In this document: in pieces, positions 13,001 through 28,000 of the stretch
Layout: every line of letters begins with the position of its first letter
Position numbering within the stretch: the first letter of the stretch is position 1
Assembly (NCBI GenBank): GCA_037783545.1
Contig: JBBELK010000316.1
Coordinates: 372,001-436,000 of the forward strand
Origin: Henricia sp. BOLD:AAB3569
Taxonomy: Eukaryota > Echinodermata > Asteroidea > Spinulosida > Echinasteridae
Reading direction: 5' to 3'
Length of the DNA stretch: 64,000 nt
Notes under the pieces: generated by a model
Told to the model about the DNA's origin: nothing
The model's database searches: none
What the model saw: only the letters and a program-made list of their open reading frames with translations
Position numbers and translations under genes: made by a program

Positions 13001-16000
13001 CATATGTTGACATCACCCCACCTGGTAACTTCTCGTTTGGAACTGCGACGATCAAGAAAGGAGGATTATGCGGCTTCAGTCGCATCACGAATACAATGAG
13101 CCTAGAATCGAGTGAGCTTCGTGTCAAATACAAAGGCGAGCTGTACGTTAATCATGCAGAGATACATTCTACGTATGCTTGGATAGAGAGCGAAGGCGTG
13201 TTCCATTTGGATGGTCATGGGTTTTTGGGAGAGCAAGGCCCTGGGGCAGGACAAACCATTTTAGGTGTTGGTTACGGAGCAGCACACGGTGGCGAAGGTG
13301 GTGGTGTGAACATTTCTCTCGTAAGTCAGCCGTATGGTTCCGTAGTGACGGGATTGGAGCTTGGTAGTGGGGGAGGGAATGGCGGAGGGGAAGGGGGCAG
13401 AGGTGGCGGGTTGCTTCATTGGATTGTGAGTCACCACTTGGAGCTGAACGGCCTGTTGTCGGCTAAAGGTGCCCCAGGAGTTGGTGGTAACGCGGGAGGT
13501 GGTAGCGGTGGAAGCGTGTTCTTAGAAACGACCAATGTGACAGGGCACGGAGAGATCAATGTCCGTGGTGGAGACGGTTTTGGTGGCGGAGGGGGCGGTG
13601 CGGGAGGAAGAGCAGCAATTCATTGTCGTTGGCGTTACACTTACGGGGGAAAATACGTCGATCGAGGTGGCAGTGGGGCCACGGTCCATTCCTTAGATCG
13701 TGGGGCTGCAGCAGGCACAGCGTACATTGAAGAAAACCTACGTCCTCTGGAGTATCGCATCCGCAAGTACCTGAAAACAACAAACACTACCCTCTTAGAC
13801 GTCGATCACAAGTACATCCACATTGACAACGAAGGCCTTTATGTCCCTGTTGCAACAATCCTGATTGAAGGAGACTCGCAATCCTACGAGTTTAATGAAA
13901 TGGAGTTGACGGGTGCCGCAAGACTATTGATCTATCATCCCCCGCAGCATCAGCATGTGAACGTCACAGTCCATCGTTTTATTGGCGACAAAACCGGGAA
14001 ATTGCATCTCAGAGGTGATCAAGCGGTTTATGTGGAGGTCATCGAGTCTCGATCCAACAGAACTGAAGCTCCTTGCAGCTTTTTGATCGACTATGGGTCT
14101 GAAATCGTCCTACCATCAGAGGTCCACTTACACGGAACTCGAACTGAACTTCATGGGCTTGTGACAGGCATACACAACCTCTACATCGAAGATGAAGCTG
14201 ACGTTATCTGTACATCGACATCTCAAACGGCTATTGTCGAGAATCGCGAATACATCCACATATCTGAAGAAGGAAACTTTTCAGTTCCTGAGCTTTTCAT
14301 CAAAAAAGGAGGCGTGATCACTTTTCAGAGAGTCCTTGATGACATCATTCTGAATGTCGATTTCCTTGAAATCAAGTACCAAGGCAAGTTGCTGATGAAT
14401 CATGGATTGATCGAGTCAGATCATGCCGACTTGGAAAGTGAAGGTGACTTGTTACTCAATGGTAAAGGTCATCCAAGTGGCCTAGGTCCTGGATCGGGTC
14501 AAACATCCTCGAAGGGATTTGGAATCGGTGGAAGTCACGGAGGTCAAGGAGGGTTCTTTGCAGGTGACTCAAGTGGCGATACTTACGGGTCGGTGTATAC
14601 CCCTCTTGATCTTGGGAGCGGCGGAGGACTGAGTTCTGATGGTCCGGGGGGAGCTGGTGGTGGATTGCTGCATTGGATCATCGGCAAACTGATTCATCTT
14701 AATGGGCTCGTATCGGCAAGCAGCCAAGACAGTCCTACCTCAAATGCAGGCGGTGGCAGCGGCGGTAGTATACTTATCGAGGCAACCAATATCACAGGTC
14801 ATGGGGAGATTCGTGCCAACGGCGGAAAAGGCTCCTATAGAGGTGCCGGCGGAGCTGGTGGTAGAATAGGAATCCATATCAGACACCAGAATAACTACGG
14901 TGGACTTTTCGTATCAAGAGGTGGCCAGTGTGGAAACACACATTCAGACCCAACTCTTGGAAATGGTGCTGCAGGGACGGTTTACAAGTATGAATCTCGT
15001 CGCGGACCACAGTACAGAGAGCTTAAATACTCCACTAAAAACATCACAGAGTTCAAACCTGAGCATTCTAAACTGAAGATCGACAATGGAGCTATCGAGG
15101 TGGACCATCCTGCCGTAGTTATGGAAGAAGGAACAATCTTCTACGAGTTTGACGAACTTCAAATCGAGGGTCACTCATATTTGCACTTCTACCACCCAGT
15201 AGCGGCACACAACGTCACCGTTGTTGTTCATGAATTGACCGGAAACAAACGGGGCTTTATTCGAGTCCAAAACCGCCAGCGTCTGTTTGTCCACATAGTA
15301 GAATCAACTCACACGTATCTAGACGCCCCTTGCGGGTTTCATGTAGACTGGGGTGGCGAGGTAGTACTTCCTACGACACTCGTTGTGCTGACAGAAGCAA
15401 TTATCATCGAAGGTCGCATCACAGGAGTAGAGGAGCTGATCATTGAAAGCGGCGGTGAAATCCAGTTCATTGGAGAAGCCCACACAGCCATCCTACCAGA
15501 AAAATCTCAGTGGTTTGTTGACGAACCCTATTCAGACCACACCCCAGGGCTGCTTACGACTGCAGTCATAACAGTCAACAATCAAGGAGTACTGAAGTTG
15601 ACTATGGACCCCACGTTACCCTTGATGGATGTTGGAAAACTCACGGTGAAGAATGGTGGAACTTTGGACTTGCAGACTCAGAAAGTTGAGATTGATGCGG
15701 GGGAGGTGGTGGTGGAGTATGCAGGGATTGTGACAAGCGATGGGCGAGGATGGGGTGCGGAACAAGGACCGGGTGCAGGGGCGACTGGCAGCAATGGGGC
15801 GTCTGGTGCAGGACATGGATCCAAAGGTATGTAAAAATACGAAGCAAGACCAGTTGCTGACATGATCATGCCTATGGGTCAATTATATGGCACTGCTCAA
15901 GTGTTACCTGGAAAGGTGTGCTTTGTACAGCTGAAACATTCTGCTAAATTTACTGCTATTACTGCTATTTCACGGCCTCGACATGAAAGCATGCACATGC

Positions 16001-19000
16001 TTAGAAACGGATATTGTTGCATCACTCAGCAAATTTTGCCTCTGAACTTGATGAACGTGCTGCAGTGCTTATAAGGTTACAGTCTATATAAAATAGCCGG
16101 AGCCTCCATTAGCATAAAGTCAGCTGCTAAGCTGCGCCATAAAATTTTAAAGAATCTTTGGTTTCAGCACTAGAACAAAATTTATAACAATAATAATCAA
16201 TAATAAACCTTTTGCATATTTGTAATGTTGTCATGAATGTAATCTGTGGCTTTTGTCGCTGATGACCAAAGCTGAAGCTGATCATTCATTGAACCTAGTG
16301 ATTACATAAAAAAATGTACTTCATTTTGATCGTGGAAACATGACACTAAACGACTCAAAAATACAGTTCAATTCATGTTGACCATCTGCATATCCACAGG
16401 TGGTACAGGTGGCGGTGTCAGTGGTGGGACTCCATACGATTCACTGTACACAGCAGATGAAGTGGGCAGTGGTGGCGGTGGACCTCGGGGTGGAAAAGGG
16501 GGAGGGAGGATCTTGATTCGTGCGGGGAAGGTCAGTTTTAATTTTAATAGGAGCTTGTTCAAATTTTTCAAGAAAATCAACAATCATATAAAATACCTCT
16601 CCAAAATACTATCCATCATTCCATGGGGGGGAAAAAACAGGAAATTTGCAATCTCCAATTGGGATATGGAAGCAAAAATATTGGTCACTGTACTGCTTTA
16701 TGGAACCAGATAAATTAGGTTAAGTGGTTAGGTTAAGGGCACAGGTACCACAACTGGGTGTCGAATCTGCAACACTTCCTATTCGACCAAGACCACCATG
16801 CCATGGTCTTAAAATTCCAGGAAAGTTGGCCACTATAATATTATCTAAGGCCTTTTTCCAAATCTCGGCTTCGTCTCTGTCTCTGGCTATGTTACCAAAC
16901 TTCGGCTCGGCTCCAGGCTTCATTTTGAGGCTTCGTTTTGGCCCAAATGAGGCTCTAAAACGAAGTCAACTAAAGAGGTGACTTCGGAAAATCACGTGAC
17001 AGCACCAAAAACTTTGAACTTTTGCAGGTTTGCAAAACTTTGCCGCCGACAAAACTTGTCTGCTAGCGCCCCAAAAAAGCAGGTGAAAAAGAGTGGTAGG
17101 CCTACTAGGCTGACTAGTGTTCCAAACGGTTTTTGGTTTGGCTTCGCTAAAGTGAAGCCGGAGACAGTTGAAGCCGGAGCCGCCTGGAGCCTGAAGACGG
17201 AGTCGAGATTTGGAAAAGGGCCTAAGATTATAGCCTGCCCAATACTGGTGGTGCATCTTTAATACCAAGTATTTTTGTTTTAACATTTTAGGCTATAACT
17301 TGTAATGGTCTGATTTCGGCCAGCGGTCTGTCGGGAGTCAGTCTGTCGTACAGCGGAGGCGGTAGCGGAGGCAGTATTATACTTGAAGCAGCCAATTTAA
17401 TCGGCCATGGACAAATACAGTGTGACGGCGGATCAGCATATACAGCAGCTAATTATGGTAGGTTGGCCTCTATGCAGGGCACACTATTTAAAATGCACAA
17501 AATAGAATGAATGGTATTGATTTTCTTCGTATTTTTTTTTTATCTCGCGAAAACCTGAATAGACTACTAAAGTGAAAACATCACCCTTTGTGTGTTGCCA
17601 TGGTTTTTGGGTCTACACTAAAACCAGTGAACTGTTTTCCTGCGTTATACCAATGGACGTTTCAGATTACCAGCGAATGTTTAGACCCAATTACCATGGC
17701 AACCGACGTCACACTTTAGTAGTCTATTGTCACACCAGTAATAAGGGAGCCTATCCACATTTTTCCTGAAAATGGATTTCATTCTAACCTAACAATCATA
17801 TAAAATTACCTCCCCAAAATACTATCCCTGGGGAGAAAATGGGAAATTTGCAATCTCCAATGTGGAAGCAAAAAGGTTGGTGTAATCACTGCACTGCTTT
17901 TAGTAACCGGATAAACTAGTTTTACAAAACATTGGTGTTTTTTTTACGATATCCTTGAAAATATACGGATTGAGAGCGTGAAGTTAAGAATGGTAATAAA
18001 AAAAAATATGACAAATATGAATAAATTGGGGTCAAATATGTGATCTGGACATGCTCCTTTAAATCAGCGTGATATTGTATTTAATTTCTATTCAGCAAAT
18101 GGTGGTGGCAGCGGTGGTCGTATCGCAATCCTCCTAACCAACCAATTCAGATTCAGGGGCATAATACAAGCCCTCGGTGGCCAGGGTACATCACACGGCG
18201 GTCCCGGCACCATCTATAAACGGATTACCCTCGGCGACAGCTCGGAGCATTTCCTCGAGGTGAACAATTCGAACTATCCATCTGGGATTGACTGTGATTC
18301 TCCTGTGGTCCTTGATGAAGCGGGACGCACAGAGTATTTCTTCAATCGGGTGACCCTGAAGAGAAAAGCATGCCTCACAATGATTCAGGTAGGTGCTGTA
18401 GTCGTATACTTTTGCCTCGGTAGCAAGTAGACCGAGCATAAAAAAAACCAGATTCATATATTTTTATTTTAATTTTATATGCATCTATGTTAAAACGTTT
18501 ATGACTGATGACAACTTTTCCTTAATGTTAATTTCAACTATTGGTAATCAAAAATTAAGCACGACATGCTTGAGTGCCTCTATTTGTGAATTGCTAAATT
18601 TGACGTTTTTGCTGAAAATAGAAAAAAACATATCTTGATAAGTATCTTTTGACTTTGAGTATTATTATCAAGTTTCACACTTATACGAAGCGATATGATT
18701 CTGATGATTCCATGACGGCAGCCTTAATAATGGCAACAGCGCTTTGATACTTTGGTCATAAATCAATATACGAAACCACCTAAAGAGGGCAAGTTTTATT
18801 CCTCAAGGGTGTACATTTTGTTCTTCTGTTATTGAAAATTTTAAAAACTGCATTAATAAAGCGAATTTTTTTGCTGTGATCTTGACCTAATTTTTTACCC
18901 TTCTTTATTTTTTAGACAAATACAGCCTACTCTCTGACCATTGGTCATGTATCTGGCGACAAGTCGGGTGTTCTTTATATCGGCAGCAACCACTTTGTCC

Positions 19001-22000
19001 ATATCGAGCCTCAGCAAAAGCGGTCCCAAGCTCCTGTCAACTTGATCATCGAACCGGGTGGCACGTGCATTCTGCCTCCCAAGTTTGTAGTCGTTGCAAG
19101 AGTGGAGACAAAGGGGGCCCTTTATGGTTTGGAAAGGCTCAAGGTTATCGGTCAACTATTGTTGCACAGGACGGGTTATTCGGCTTGCAGGAACTGCACT
19201 TTGGGAAGCGGAGAAAGGGGTCATTACTGGATGGGTGCTTTGAATGTGCGTAAACACGGTGTCTTGACTGTTGTCTCGAGTGGGGTGCGAGATTTGAACG
19301 GAGCGGCAACAAGGCTAGTCCTCTCCGAGAGGTTGGATGTTGATCACGGAGGCCATGTTCGAGTGGAAGATGGACTTGTTGTGTTTGCACGAGATGTCAA
19401 AGTTGAAAAGGCTGGTATAGTTGAAGGGAGCGGGTCTGGATATGGAGCTAGTAGTGGTCCGGGGGCTGGGTCGACTTGTGGTGGCGGATCTGGTGCAGGG
19501 CACGGTGGCGCTGGCGGGAGAACGCGTTGCAGCTTAGAGGTACGAGGCGGTACTTACGGATCGCAGTGCCTTCCGAAGTTAGTCGGCAGTGGCGGCGGAA
19601 ATTGCGGTCATGCGTATAAAGGTGGAAGCGGCGGGGGCGCTTTACAAATCATCTCCAGTCAGCTTTTAGTCATCGAAGGAAAAATTCAGGCTCACGGTTT
19701 GAAATACGAAACTGCTGGCGGCGGTGGTGGCAGCGGTGGATCGCTTTGGATTGATGGCAACTTCGTGGAAGGTTGGGGAGACATTTCGGCAAACGGAGGA
19801 GCAGCAACATATCACTCGTACAGAAGTGGATCGCACACTTATTATCATTACGGTGGGGGCGGAGCTGGCGGTCGTATTAGAAGCTTCTCTCCAAACATGC
19901 CTCATGCTGTGGTCACAGGCAGACGGCAGGTCAATGGTGGTCCTGCAGGGTCATACCCAGGTCAAGCGGGAACACTGTGCATCTCGGGGGACGAGTGCAG
20001 CGGACATGGGACATGGTTGAACACTTCCGTCTGTTTGTGTGATGATGGTTATTTTGGCAGTAACTGCCAAGTACCATGCAATGCTGATGTTACTTGTAAT
20101 GCTCGGGGAGAATGCGCATTGTACGGTGGCTGCGATTGTTTCCCTGGTTATGTTGGTTACCGGTGCGAGCACCAGTGTGACGGAAACACGACTTGTAATG
20201 GAAATGGAGAATGCACGCCTCACGGAGACTGTGTCTGTGACTCATGTTACCATGGGCCAGGTTGCTCTTTGGCATGTAGTGGGAACGGTGCTTGTACCAA
20301 CGGCATATGTCAGTGTGACTCGTGTTACATTGGTGAATACTGTCACTCCTTGTGCAACCATCACGGCGCATGCAGCGCTAACGGAACGTGTGATTGTGAC
20401 GAAAGCTGGCGTGGCGATTTCTGCACTATTGCTGGGTGTCCTGGAGTTGAGGAGGATTGTTCGGGCCGTGGAGTATGCAACGCAGCTATACATCAATGCT
20501 ACTGTGATCCGGGATGGAAGAGTCCTGACTGTTCTGAACCTGATTGTCCTGGAGAACCAAACTGCTTCAATAGAGGTTTCTGTAACGCGAGCGTTCTGCC
20601 TCCGCAGTGCCAGAATTGCACCAAAGGCTGGATGGGTGCCGATTGCAACGAAACGTGTCTTCATGGAAACCAAATACCAATAGATAGTGGCATTTGCGTC
20701 TGTGACCCGTGTTGGACAGCTAAAGGATGCGACATCCAGTGCTCTGGACACGGTTGGTGCAGTTCGGACAACACCACTTGTGAATGTGACCCTCTGGAAG
20801 GATGGCGAGGCGGAGTCTGCCAAATCCCCGGATGTCCTGGATTTGGGGTTGATTGCTCAGGCCACGGAGATTGCAACAGTGCAGTCCATGAGTGTTCATG
20901 CTACCCAGCTTGGACTGAAGTAGCGTGTCACGTCCCGGACTGTCCCGGTGAACCCGATTGCTTCGATCGTGGGTTCTGTAACGCGTCGTTGGACACGCCG
21001 GTCTGCCAGAACTGCTCTCGTGGGTGGATGGGACCTGCTTGTGATGATCCCTGTGTGAACGGAATCCAAACGCCAATGAATAGTGGTTACTGCAACTGTT
21101 CGGCCGGGTGGACTGGTGTAGGATGCGACTCGGAGTGCTCTGAACATGGAGTCATTGTTGACAAAGCTTGTGTCTGTGACTATGCGACTGGGTGGAAGGG
21201 CAAACTATGTGACATACCAGGATGTCCGGGAAAATTCAATTTGGATTGTTCAGGACATGGTGCCTGCGACAGTTCATTGCATAAATGCGTCTGTAATGAA
21301 GGCTGGACGGATTTGGGCTGTGAGATTCCGGATTGTCCCGGTAACCCGGATTGCGCTAATCGAGGACACTGCAATGAAACGTTTGATCTGCCGCATTGCA
21401 CCAACTGTAGCAGAGGGTGGATGGGGCCGGCGTGCGAAGACCCTTGCGTCAACGGTGAGCAGACGCCAATGGATAGTGGCTTTTGCAAATGCGATCCCGG
21501 CTGGGCGGGAGCTGGGTGCGATGCAGAGTGCTCCCTTCATGGAACGATCCTTCAAGGGGGTTGTGTTTGTGAACCAGCTTGGCGGGGGGACCTCTGCGAC
21601 ATCCCTAGCTGTCCAGGACTGTTTGACCTTCCGTGTAGTGGTAGAGGGGAATGCAACAGCGCCACTCACGAGTGCACATGTAATAACGGTTGGACAGGGG
21701 ACGGTTGCGAATTGCCGGACTGCCCCGGCAGCCCCAATTGTTACGAACGCGGCCACTGTAACGAAGCGTTTGACCCACCACAGTGCACCAACTGTACTAA
21801 GGGATGGATGGGGGTTGACTGCAACGAACCCTGCGTATTTGGCATCCAACAACCTATGGACAGTGGTATCTGTGTTTGCGAACCATGCTACTCGGGAAAA
21901 GGCTGCAATAGCGAGTGCACGGGCCACGGCAGCTGCGAAGACGACAAATGTCTATGCGATCCCGGCTGGCACGAGGATTTGTGCCAGCGGCCTGGATGCC

Positions 22001-25000
22001 CTGGTCTTGAAATAGACTGCACAGGGCACGGGGACTGCAATAGTGCTCTCCATATGTGTTTCTGCTATCCGGGGTGGGCCGGAGACGGTTGCGAACAAGC
22101 AGACTGCCCTGGGGACCCGGATTGCTCTGGACGTGGATTTTGCAATACGACTAACCGAGACACGCCTGTTTGCACCGATTGCATCAAAGGCTGGATGGGA
22201 CCTGAATGTAACGACCCTTGCACCCACGGCACCCAAGTTCCAAAAGATAGTGGATTCTGCGAATGCGAACCGTGTTGGACCGGTGCCGGATGCAACAGCG
22301 AATGCTCGGGCAATGGGGTCTGTGACGAGACCGGCCAACGATGTCTATGCTTCAACAATGCCAATCAAGCATTCTTTGGTCAGAAGTGTGAGACACGTGG
22401 CTGTCCGGGCCTGGACGCGGCTTGTAATCAACACGGCACATGTAACGCTGTGACGCAAGAATGTACTTGCTACCCTGGATGGACGGGCAGTGACTGCAGT
22501 GTTCCTGATTGCCCTGGAATTCCAAGTTGCTCAGGTAATATACGGTTTAATAACAAAAAAACTCTTGAAATATCATGGGCCAATTTCATAAAGCTGTTTA
22601 GCAGAAAAAATTGTTTAATCCAAAATTTGTTTGCTTTATAAAAACAGGTTACAGTCAAAATTGTATGTCAACTTGAGTTTTTAGCAAGAATAATAGAACA
22701 CCAGTCTTGAAATTGTAATACACGTCATTTATTAATTTGACTGGGGGGGGTGCGGGGGTGGGGGCTTGGGGGGGGGGGGGGTTCGAATAGTGCCGTCGGG
22801 CACTAGTTTTGAAACAGTAAAATGCCGGCTATACATAACATTGCATACATAACGAAGAATGCATTGATAAGTAGATGACCCCTTTTCAGATATGATCACT
22901 GTGTGATATACAACAACATAATACAATAACAATTGGCTATATTGTGCAACGAAAAATTGAATTATTCGAATTATTGAATTTTTATTTTGTAGAGCGGAAC
23001 TCCCTGTTCCGCGGGGGGTGGGGGATCGTCCGATCCACCAGATCCCGCCCCCTCACCCCTCCCCCCCCCCCCCCCCACCCCACCTGGTTACGGGCCTGGT
23101 TACCAAATATTTTATTTTGAGTTGACAAGAAAAACCTGACTAAATGTGTTGCTAGCAATGGTAACAAACACCACAAGATTTCTTTCCTGTGTAAAATGGT
23201 ACCTTTGTGGGATAAATTGCCAACTGAAGCAGATTTTTTTTTTTTTCTGCAGACAATTCACTTAAAGGAGCGTGACCAGAGTTTCTGGAAAATAGTTTTC
23301 GATGTAACTTACCAATATTATCAAGTAACTCCCATACACACCTCCCATGTCCCAAAAACCCGAAAACATTCGCAATTTCCAGTAAAAAATTGAACAAAAC
23401 TATCGAGTATGCTTTCAGCGGATAAACGTTGATACTGGAAAATTAGTTTACAAATAATCGGTGGATTTTCGACGATATCCTCGGAAATATGCGGCCTAGA
23501 AGCGCGGGAGTTTCAGTTTCGTAATCAGAAAAATATAACGGATGTTATGATATAAAAATCTCATGACCCATAAGGTAAGTCCCGGGGAGTTATGGGTAAA
23601 AAAAAGTGATCTGGTCACACTCCTTTAACACTAAAACCATGCATAGATTTTTCAGGTTTTCTGAAGTATTACTGCATCTATGTGGCTGAAATTTCTACAA
23701 GGCAGTTTATCAACATTATTCTTTAGTTATGTAATGCTGTTGTTCCTGTTTTTAAAAGTTTTCCAATCATGTAATCTGTCTTTAAATACAGTGTAAAAAC
23801 TTGTAAATTACTATAAGCACCTGAAACGGGGTTCAATTCTCCTAGCCCACAGACAGTTAAGCCATACACAATGGTATCTTGAGAGATTTTTTACGTTAAA
23901 CAAATTGAGCGACCATCATTTATTTTTGGTTTTTCTTATGTGGTAGGCCATGGCCTTTGCCTTAACGAAACACCAAGGCGCTGTCAGTGCTACCACGACT
24001 GGGCTGACGAAGTGTGCAACACGCCCTGCGAATTTGGCTACAACCACGGCGACCAGCGCGGCTGTGTTTGTGACCCATGCTACACGGGTACCGGATGTGG
24101 CAAAGTGTGCTCCGGAAATGGCGTTTGCACCAACGACACATGCGAATGCTTCTTTGAGTCCGGTTTCCGTGGCGATGGGTGTCATATCCCAGGATGCCCT
24201 GGGGTTGGCACTGATTGTAGCAACCATGGAACGTGTAACACGGCGACGTTTGAATGCTTGTGTGATCCTGGATGGAAAGGTATTTGAATTATATTGCATG
24301 TACATGGTAAATTGAGAATAGAGAAATAAAAAATAAAATTGCTCTTTTTGTTTCATAATTTTCTGTCTCCAGAATTGAAATAGATCATTTCTGTTCGACT
24401 ATGTAGTCATATTCATACGGTTACTTAGCAGTTTTGGTGAATGAATCATTGATTTATGGCATTGCATAACAAATGTGAACATTTGTCATTATCTACATTC
24501 TTTGCTTTTTGAAAATGTCCAATGAAATAGTGCATTTATTTTGTTTTTTTCATTTTCTGCACATTGGCCATTCAAGTATTTCAAGTGGGAATGGAGGAAT
24601 TTTCAAGTTCTTTGCAAAATTATGTAAGCTTACATTAGTGTCTTGTATCCTATATCCTTGAAGGTGTGGGATGCCATCAACCGGACTGCCCGAGAGAACC
24701 AGACTGTAATGGTCACGGTGAATGCCCAATCCCACCCGACGGCGAAAACCCCGTCTGCGTCAACTGCGACATTACGTTCATGGGAGACGGTTGCGAACTA
24801 CGCTGCATCTACGGTTCTCCATCCCGCGTCAACGCTACCTGGGAATGCATCTGTGAACCGTGCTATGCCGGGCTCTCGTGCGACAGACTTTGCAACGGAA
24901 AGAGTACAGTGTGCAAGGACGGCATATGCGACTGCGGGTTTGACGGTTGGCGTGGCGATACATGCACCTTACCCGGTTGCCCGGGTTTTGGTGAAGACTG

Positions 25001-28000
25001 CACGGGGCATGGGGAATGTAACCGAGCCAGCGGGACATGTTATTGTCTGAATGGCTGGGCCGGGATCGGATGTCAGGATCCAGATTGTCCCGGCACGCCA
25101 GATTGCAATGGGAGAGGGGTTTGCGTGCCTGAGGAACCGGTACCTGCCTGTCGTAACTGTGGTCCTAACTGGATGGGACCAGCCTGTGGTGTGCCATGTA
25201 TCTTTGGAAAAGAGGTAAAATTAATTCTACAAAAAACAAATTGTCTTTATATTTTAACCACTTGACGCCGGAGGACGTGTAAACACGTTCTGGCAATGTA
25301 GAGTCACAGGGGTGGTTGACGAGTTATAATGTCAGCTTTGCCGCTGTCGACATAAAACGCGTCTTCTCTCCACCATTCGTCTGATTACATGTATTTGACA
25401 ACAAGAAATAGCCACCCAGTTTAGGATTAGTCAATAGCCAGTCACTCCTGGTTGAGGGCTGACAGGCTTGCTGCCCCAAAAATGACATCACTTTTGATTC
25501 GCTTGACTGATTTTTTTAAAAACTATTTTTCATGTAAGATGATTTTCTATCAGGATCCGGGGAAACAGATTCTGAGCTTGCCTGGTTTGATCTAGACATT
25601 TTTGGAACACCCTGTATATTTTGTTGCCTCTTTATATTTCAGAGGTCTCGGGTTCGAATCCCGCTAAGGCCCTTTTTATTTGTCCCTATTTGTCTTTCAT
25701 CCCAAGTTTGGCTCTTTCTATTTGTTAGACACCACCTTACTCCGGTATCTGCAAGTGTGACCCATGCTACCACGGCCCACATTGTGACTTGCTGTGTTCA
25801 GGCATCGGCAAATGTAACCCTGATGGCTATTGTTACTGTGGATTCAAGGGAGGCCGGGGAAAGTTCTGTGATTCGCTGGGGTGTCCGGGACTCTACAACA
25901 CTGACTGCTCTGGCCGTGGGACGTGTTTGTTCGGTGAGTCATAACAAAAATTAAATGTGATCCGAACGTGCGAAATGAGTCTGATGTTGCGCAGGGTTGA
26001 ATTTCCGTGACCAGGGGCCATTTTCATGGTACTGTTTTGCAAAAAAAATTTGCTTAGAACAGAATTTCTTTCCTTTGTAAAATGGATCTCCAGCCAAAAT
26101 GTCAAATTGTTTTTTTGAAACGGTAGCAAAATATTAGTAAATACACGTCACATGCGATTTTGAAAAGAACAGATTACTTGTTTTTAAAAATGTACCTCAT
26201 TATTGTGGAAAGACCCATTCAGACAAATTAAATTATTGATTATGTATTAGATAAGTGCGTCTGCAGAGAGGGATGGGTCGGCGTAGGCTGTGAAATCCCC
26301 AACTGCCCCGGCGAGCCAAACTGCAACGGCCGTGGCAACTGTACTGGTCTGTCGTCCACGCTTGTCCCAGAATGTCGTAACTGCATCACAGGCTGGATGG
26401 GCGACGCCTGCGAAATACCTTGCGGACCCGAGCACGGTCGCCAATACCCCATGGACAGTGGAATCTGCCAGTGCACCAGCGGTTGTTGGCACGGTGTCAG
26501 CTGCGACATGATGTGTAACAATCGCGGCATTTGCACCAACGAGAAATGCCAGTGCGAAAACACTGCCGGGTTCAACCCCGGCAATTGGGGTGACTTCTGC
26601 GAAATTGCCAACTGTCCTGGAGTTGGTCAACCATGCTCTGACCACGGACTCTGCACCGTCTATCTTAAGTGTTTATGCGACGACGGTTGGATCGGCGAAG
26701 GGTGTCACATTCCCGACTGTCCCGGTGAACCGGACTGTAACGGTAACGGCGTATGTGACGGATCCGGTCCCATCCCTATCTGTAACTGTCACGCTTCTTG
26801 GATTGGTGATGGATGCCAATTCCCATGTGTTCATGGATCTGAACAACAAGATGGAACCTGTATGTGTGACTCGTGTTACTCGGGACCAGGCTGTGACAGA
26901 GAATGTGGTGGTCATGGATCATGTAGAAATGGCAACTGCATATGTGACTCTGCGTGGTGGGGTAAGTTGAGTCACTCTACTATTTTGGGTGTTTCAAAAT
27001 AACATGAAATATATCTGTAAACCAGAATTTCAAAATTTTAAGTGACTACAGATTTTAAACCTGTGTACATTATTCCTTTTGCGAAGTGACAATTATAAAA
27101 AAATGTTATAAGTATTTTTCAGCAGAGTCATTAATTTTTTATCAATTTAGATATATATCAAAGTGACAAATCAGCAAAATTGGTATTGTGCACGGGACAT
27201 TCTGTGGTTGACGTGAAATATGCATTACACATGGGGTACATATATTTTCAAAACGACAATTCCAGAATGGAATTTGTGGGTGTATCTAAGCTTGGCAATG
27301 CCCAACACACAAGACATTTCACACAAAAAATCAGTCTGTTAAATGGCATGATGCGAACCTGAAATTTTATTTTGAAACACCTACATGTAACTTTGGCAGC
27401 CATGCAGAGCAAACAATGCAATATACTTCACCATGATTATACATGCTACTTCCCTTAAATTTCTTAAAGAACATGGATTTCGTTCTAACCAAACAATCAC
27501 ATAAAATGCCTCTCCAAAATACTATCCATGGGAAGAAAACAGGAAATTTGCAATTTCCAATTTGGATGTGGAAGCAAAGAGATTAGTGTAATCACTGCAG
27601 TTCTTTATGGAACCAGATAAATAAGTTTACAAAACATAGGTGGTTTTTTGATGATATCCTTGAAAATGTACAGATTCAGAGCGGGAAATTTCAGAATGAT
27701 GAGAAAAATAAGACAAATGATATATATCAAAATCTCACAACCCATGGGAAAAATGGGGGTTAAAAAAATTTTCTCTTGTCAAGCTCCTTTAAGAAATGTT
27801 TACGATGCAAGCATGTTTTTTAATTTGCAAATTTCATTTTTGTTCTTCTGCTAATAGGCCCAGAGTGCACGTACAAAGGCTGCCCGGGCGTCGGCACAAA
27901 CTGCACTAGTCACGGCTATTGTAATGTGTTCGACCAGGAATGCTACTGTAAGAGTGGATGGAAGGAGTCAGGGTGCCAGGTGCCAGACTGTCCCGGAACA

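Noticed and set aside
20039-22453. Long alternative-frame ORFs within exon 12 on both strands
   Set aside because: They overlap the EGF array in other frames. The EGF frame has the cysteine periodicity; these do not.
25645-25670. tRNA 3' half (GGGTTCGAATCCCG)
   Set aside because: No A box or stems upstream; only a B-box-like fragment.
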